Shown in pieces: positions 13,962-17,726 of a stretch of 17,726 bases of DNA. The notes below the pieces were generated by a model. It saw nothing but the letters and a program-made list of their open reading frames with translations. It did not search any database and had not been told where the DNA came from. This DNA comes from Tannerellaceae bacterium (GTDB lineage Bacteria; Bacteroidota; Bacteroidia; Bacteroidales; Tannerellaceae). The stretch is from positions 1 to 17,726 of the forward strand of contig JAISRY010000021.1 in NCBI GenBank assembly GCA_031273385.1, given 5' to 3'. Each line of letters begins with the position of its first letter. Position 1 is the stretch's first letter. Both the position numbers and the translations under genes were made by a program.

Positions 13962-15103
13962 GATCGTCCGGTATACATGCGGTCGTAATAGCGGGTGTAA
14001 TCGCCGGTGAGGATATCGTCTACCCACGACTGGTTATCGAGGTACCAGTAGATCGTTTTTACGATCCCCTCTTCGAAGCGGGTTTCCGGTTGCCATCCCA
14101 GCTCTGTGGCGATCTTCTGCGGGTCGATGGCGTAGCGTCGATCGTGTCCGAGGCGGTCTTTGACGAACGTGATCAGGCCATCGTTTATCCAGTCTATCCT
14201 GATCTCGCCGCCGGCATCCGTTTCCCTTTTTTTCAGCGCCCGGCGATAGTGGGGATGCTCGGCCATAATCCGGTGGATCGTGTGGATGACCAGTTTGACG
14301 ATCTCGATATTCTGCTTTTCGTTATGCCCGCCGACGTTGTATGTTTCGCCCGTTTTCCCGCGGTGCAGGACAAGGTCTATGGCTTTGCAGTGATCTTCCA
14401 CATACAGCCAGTCGCGCACATTCGTGCCGTCGCCGTAGACGGGCAATGAGCGTCCCTCCAGGATATTCTTTATAATCAGCGGAATCAGTTTTTCGGGGAA
14501 ATGATAGGGGCCGTAATTGTTTGAGCAGCGGGTGATCGTCACCGGCATTTTGTAGGTGTCGTGATAGGCTTTCACAAAGAGGTCGGCGCTGGCTTTGGAG
14601 GCGCTGTAAGGGCTGCGCGGGTCTAAGGGCGTCGTCTCATGGAAATAGCCCTCGTTTCCCAGGCTGCCGTAGACTTCGTCGGTCGATACCTGATGGAAAC
14701 GAACGCCCTCTTTCCAAAGCGGATAGCCGGCTTCGTCCTTTCCCGCCACCCATGCCCGGCGTGCGGCATCCAGCAGGTTCTGCGTCCCCAGGATATTGGT
14801 CGTCAGGAATAGCTGCGGGTGGTCGATGCTCCTGTCGACATGGCTTTCGGCAGCGAAATTCACCACGTAATCAAACGGATAGTCGGAGAAAAGCGCCTCC
14901 AGCAACCGTCGGTCGCCAATATCCCCCTTTACGAACGTACACCGTTCGTCCGCCACCTCCCCGGCGATGGTTTTCAGGTTGCCCGCATACGTCAGGAGAT
15001 CCAGGACGACGATGTTGATACCGGCAGGATAGGTCGCCAGCATGTACTTGACAAAATTCGCTCCGATAAAACCGGCGCCGCCGGTGACCAGATATGTTTT
15101 CAT
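13958..15103 (-). CDS. rfbB: dTDP-glucose 4,6-dehydratase
   Basis: A 381-residue extended-SDR enzyme that converts dTDP-glucose to dTDP-4-keto-6-deoxyglucose, the second step towards dTDP-L-rhamnose. NAD-binding GGAGFIG at 8-14; NFAAESHVDRSI at 82-93; catalytic Thr141-Asp142-Glu143 in STDEVYG; Tyr166-x-x-x-Lys170 in YSASK; substrate loop CSNNYGPYHFPEKLIPL; and NVRDWLYVEDH, all typical of RmlB. The length is slightly above the ~350 of Enterobacteria because of an insertion around 290-310 (HPHYRRALKKRETDAG). The ATG overlaps the rfbC stop as ATGA, and its own stop overlaps the crcB start in the same way. Confidence is very high. Confidence 0.97.
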   Translation of the reverse strand: MKTYLVTGGAGFIGANFVKYMLATYPAGINIVVLDLLTYAGNLKTIAGEVADERCTFVKGDIGDRRLLEALFSDYPFDYVVNFAAESHVDRSIDHPQLFLTTNILGTQNLLDAARRAWVAGKDEAGYPLWKEGVRFHQVSTDEVYGSLGNEGYFHETTPLDPRSPYSASKASADLFVKAYHDTYKMPVTITRCSNNYGPYHFPEKLIPLIIKNILEGRSLPVYGDGTNVRDWLYVEDHCKAIDLVLHRGKTGETYNVGGHNEKQNIEIVKLVIHTIHRIMAEHPHYRRALKKRETDAGGEIRIDWINDGLITFVKDRLGHDRRYAIDPQKIATELGWQPETRFEEGIVKTIYWYLDNQSWVDDILTGDYTRYYDRMYTGRS

Positions 15104-15684
15104 AATGATTGCTTTTGATGATAGATAAAATTCGTTTCGGCATCCGCCAACAAGGGCGCCTGCCTGTCTTTATCCGACAGGGTCAACTCCTTTACGCCGC
15201 CGATCCTCCGCCAGTCGATGCCGAAGTGGGGATCGTCATAGCGGACGCTGCGTTCATAAGCCGGCATGTAGGGATTATCCACTTTATAGGTGAAGACCGT
15301 CCGCTCTTCCAACACCAGGAAGCCATGCGCAAAACCGCGCGGGATAAACAGCTGCCGTTTGTTTCCGGCGCTCAGCTCCACCGCTATATGTTGGCCGAAA
15401 GTGGGGGAATCCCGTCTCAGGTCGACCGCCACATCCCATACGGCGCCTTGAATGACCCGCACCAGTTTGGCCTGTGAAAACGGGGCGAGCTGGTAATGCA
15501 ATCCCCTCAATACCCCTCGTGAAGAGCATGATTCATTCTCCTGAATAAAGCAAACCTCCCCGATATGCGCTTCAAACTCCGCTTGTTTGAACGCTTCAAA
15601 GAAATATCCCCGGGTATCATGGAGCACTTCCGGCTCCATCATCCATACGCCGGGGATAGCTGTTTCAATAAAGTTCATTCGCAT
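15100..15684 (-). CDS. rfbC: dTDP-4-dehydrorhamnose 3,5-epimerase
   Basis: A 194-residue cupin-fold enzyme epimerising C3 and C5 of dTDP-4-keto-6-deoxyglucose, the step after RfbB. Seen: DTRGYFFEAF at 23-32, QENESCSSRGVLRGLHYQ at 48-65 with catalytic His63, VWDVAVDLR at 82-90, FIPRGFAHGFLVL at 113-125, and Tyr133 in FTYKVDN. All are hallmark RmlC elements. It begins 8 bp after the htpG stop, so it belongs to the htpG transcript, and it overlaps rfbB by 4 bp. rfbA (thymidylyltransferase) and rfbD (reductase) are not in the window and must be elsewhere if rhamnose is made. Confidence 0.96.
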   Translation of the reverse strand: MRMNFIETAIPGVWMMEPEVLHDTRGYFFEAFKQAEFEAHIGEVCFIQENESCSSRGVLRGLHYQLAPFSQAKLVRVIQGAVWDVAVDLRRDSPTFGQHIAVELSAGNKRQLFIPRGFAHGFLVLEERTVFTYKVDNPYMPAYERSVRYDDPHFGIDWRRIGGVKELTLSDKDRQAPLLADAETNFIYHQKQSL

Positions 15685-15692
15685 GGATCCTT

Positions 15693-17726
15693 TTAGCCGA
15701 TCATCTGTATGCTACGCTTGATAAAGCGGCTCAACGCTTCGCCTTTCAACATGCCTTTGCTCAGCAAAGCCAGGTCGATCAGTTCGTGTACGAGGCTGTT
15801 CGTCCCGGCATATTCCGCTAAGATAGCCTGCTGCTGCCGGCGCAATTCATCCAGTTTCTTCTGCGTATTTTCCAGGTCTTCCTTTTCTTCCGCAGGGATC
15901 TCTTCCTTTTCCTCTTCCTTTTTGTCCTGTTTGTCATGCAGGTCGGCGAGGCGCGCCTCCCATCCTTTGATATCCGCCTGAATCGGCGCAACTTTATCGG
16001 CGCAGGCCGTTTCCCCGTCGGCCAGTACTTTCTTTACCAACTCATGGTCGGTGTTGAGCGTCAGGTTGTAATGGTCGGGCATCTCGCCGTAGAACGACAG
16101 CCCGGGTTGCATGGCCGACATCTCACGCATACGCCGCATGTATTCGCTTTGCGTCAGCATGACCGGATTGCCCGTTTCGCCCAGTGATTCGAACGTGACG
16201 GAAAAGTCCGCCTTTTCGAGCTTCGGCATCTGGCTTTTAAACAATTCCTCCAACAGGTGTTTCTGATCGTCATTCAGCTCAATCTGACCGGCGTCGGCCT
16301 TACGGATAATACGGTCGATGGTATCGCTGTCCACCCGTACGAACTGTGATTTTTCGAGCTTTTGTTCCAATTGTCCGGCAATATGTATGTCAAGCTGGCC
16401 ATCCATGAGTAAGACGCCGTACCCCTTATCTTTTGCCGTCTGGATATAGCTGTACTGCTCTTCCGTGCTGTTGGTGTAAAGATAGATCAGGTTACCCTCT
16501 TTGTCGGTCTGGTTCTCTTTGATCAGCGTCTTGTATTCTTCGAGCGTATAATACTTACCGTCTACATCTTTCAAGAGGGCGAACTTCTCCGCACGCTCAT
16601 AGAACTTCTCTTCACTCAGCATGCCGTACTGGATGAACAGCTTCAGGCTATCCCATTTCTCTTCGAATTGCGGACGGTCATTTTTGAAGATCTCTTCCAA
16701 CCTGTCAGCCACTTTCTTCATGATATGGTTCGATATCTTCTTCACGTTCTGATCGCTTTGCAGATACGAACGGGAGACATTCAGCGGAATATCCGGCGAA
16801 TCGAGTACGCCGTGAAGCAAGGTCAGAAATTCAGGGACGATCCCCTCTACCGAGTCGGTGACGAAGACCTGGTTGGAATACAACTGGATCTTATTCCGGT
16901 TCAGGTCAATGTTGTTTTTGATACGGGGGAAATACAGCGCCCCTGTCAGGTTAAACGGGTAATCGACATTCAGGTGGATCCAGAACAGCGGCTCATCGCT
17001 CATGGGGTAAAGATCCTGGTAGAATTTCCGGTAATCTTCGTCGGCCAGTTCGGAGGGTTTACGTGTCCAGAGCGGTTTGGTGTCGTTGATGATATTGTCT
17101 TCATCGGTATCGGTATATTTACCCTCTTTCCATTCCTGCTTCTTTCCGAAAGCGATCGGGACGGGGAGGAAGCGGCAGTATTTCTTCAACAGGCCGGCGA
17201 TCCTTTCCTTGTTCAGGAAATCCTTGTTGTCGTCGTCGATATAGAGGATAATGTCGGTTCCCCGCTCCTCTTTTTCCGCCTCTTCGAGCGTATATTCGGG
17301 ATTCCCCTCACAGCTCCACCGCATCGGTACGGCGCCCTCTTTATACGACTTCGTCACGATCTCCACTTTCTTCGAGACCATAAACGTAGAATAGAAACCC
17401 AGGCCGAAATGCCCGATAATGGAAACGGCATCGTTTTTGTATTTCTCCACAAACTCTTCCGCACCCGAAAAGGCGATCTGGTTGATATACTTGTCGATCT
17501 CTTCCGCCGTCATACCGATACCGCGGTCGCTCACCGTAATCGTACCCGCCTTTTCATCCAGTTTGATATGGATCGTCCTATCGCCGGCCTCCCCTTTAAA
17601 TTCGCCTACCGAAGCCAGCGTGTTTAGCTTTTGAGTAGCATCTGTCGCATTCGAAACAATCTCGCGTAAAAAAATTTCATGATCACTGTACAAAAACTTT
17701 TTAATAATCGGGAAGATGTTCTCGCT
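15693..17726 (-). CDS. htpG: Hsp90-family chaperone HtpG (N-terminal end off the window)
   Basis: 677 codons of a cytosolic ATP-dependent chaperone; only about ten N-terminal residues are missing, because the frame is open through SENIFPIIKKFLYSDHEIFL at the window edge. GHKL ATPase motifs: EIVSNATDATQKL (Glu/Asn for Mg-ATP), DRGIGMT, and GHFGLGFYSTFMV. The middle domain has DSPDIPLNVSRSYLQSD with the ATP-contacting arginine. Toward the C-terminus a strongly charged coiled-coil-like stretch (DLHDKQDKKEEEKEEIPAEE) precedes the dimerisation domain; such an acidic insertion near the C-terminus is a feature I associate with Bacteroidetes HtpG. The TTG at 17693 is only an internal codon, not the start. 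It leads the rfbC-rfbB-crcB operon, with 8 bp to rfbC. Confidence 0.96.
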   Translation of the reverse strand, partial: SENIFPIIKKFLYSDHEIFLREIVSNATDATQKLNTLASVGEFKGEAGDRTIHIKLDEKAGTITVSDRGIGMTAEEIDKYINQIAFSGAEEFVEKYKNDAVSIIGHFGLGFYSTFMVSKKVEIVTKSYKEGAVPMRWSCEGNPEYTLEEAEKEERGTDIILYIDDDNKDFLNKERIAGLLKKYCRFLPVPIAFGKKQEWKEGKYTDTDEDNIINDTKPLWTRKPSELADEDYRKFYQDLYPMSDEPLFWIHLNVDYPFNLTGALYFPRIKNNIDLNRNKIQLYSNQVFVTDSVEGIVPEFLTLLHGVLDSPDIPLNVSRSYLQSDQNVKKISNHIMKKVADRLEEIFKNDRPQFEEKWDSLKLFIQYGMLSEEKFYERAEKFALLKDVDGKYYTLEEYKTLIKENQTDKEGNLIYLYTNSTEEQYSYIQTAKDKGYGVLLMDGQLDIHIAGQLEQKLEKSQFVRVDSDTIDRIIRKADAGQIELNDDQKHLLEELFKSQMPKLEKADFSVTFESLGETGNPVMLTQSEYMRRMREMSAMQPGLSFYGEMPDHYNLTLNTDHELVKKVLADGETACADKVAPIQADIKGWEARLADLHDKQDKKEEEKEEIPAEEKEDLENTQKKLDELRRQQQAILAEYAGTNSLVHELIDLALLSKGMLKGEALSRFIKRSIQMIG

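Noticed and set aside
13958..15103. Genome-wide reading of TGA as a sense codon
   Set aside because: rfbC and rfbB end in TGA within ATGA overlaps at exactly the family's expected C-termini, so TGA acts as a normal stop here.
16668..17627. 319-codon plus-strand frame inside htpG, and 8873-9814 and 9866-10567 minus-strand frames inside ppdK
   Set aside because: All are antisense to genes with complete catalytic motifs and have no promoter, signal or recognisable domain of their own.

Overview
The window looks like a chromosomal segment from a member of the Bacteroidales. Supporting signs are the TAnnTTTG-type -7 promoter boxes in front of several genes, a 548-residue PPi-type phosphofructokinase, a DUF4369/TlpA-like thioredoxin lipoprotein, an archaeal/eukaryotic-type prolyl-tRNA synthetase, a DUF3575 outer-membrane protein and the start of a Bacteroides-type ECF sigma factor. 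I would guess a Parabacteroides/Tannerella-like lineage, but that is a low-confidence inference.

Layout. (1) 1-2695, minus strand: pyrophosphate-dependent phosphofructokinase, then a secreted SGNH/GDSL hydrolase, then the N-terminus of an ECF sigma factor. The first 81 bases are a perfect inverted copy of 27 codons of the hydrolase gene, so the sigma gene becomes chimeric there. This is either a rearrangement or an assembly artefact. (2) 2831-5444: a thioredoxin-like lipoprotein (plus) with a strong terminator, convergent with proS (minus). (3) 5445-7917, an AT-rich accessory stretch between conserved genes. It holds a small element with 19-bp terminal inverted repeats, an orphan secreted protein and a signal-peptide remnant. 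Next come a GNAT-like gene split by an in-frame TGA, a small lysine-rich protein 5 bp behind it, and a further coding remnant. A 24-bp perfect direct repeat brackets this cluster, and an array of five 22-bp dyad-containing units follows. (4) 7918-13587, plus strand: DUF3575 protein, pyruvate phosphate dikinase (PPDK) with a 5' stem-loop in its leader, then a CPA2 cation/proton antiporter 11 bp behind PPDK. (5) 13593-17726, minus strand: a tight operon htpG (5' end off the window) - rfbC - rfbB - crcB, with two ATGA overlaps. It converges on the antiporter with only 5 bp between stop codons.

How the genes fit together. PFP and PPDK are the two classic PPi-linked glycolytic enzymes, so the window carries both ends of a PPi-based glycolysis, though in separate transcription units. 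rfbC and rfbB supply two of the four steps to dTDP-L-rhamnose; rfbA and rfbD are not in view. htpG and crcB are stress or ion-homeostasis genes sharing that transcript. The accessory stretch is the least conventional part: two gene fragments, a possible GNAT/small-protein pair, and three unexplained repeat structures lie within about 2.2 kb.
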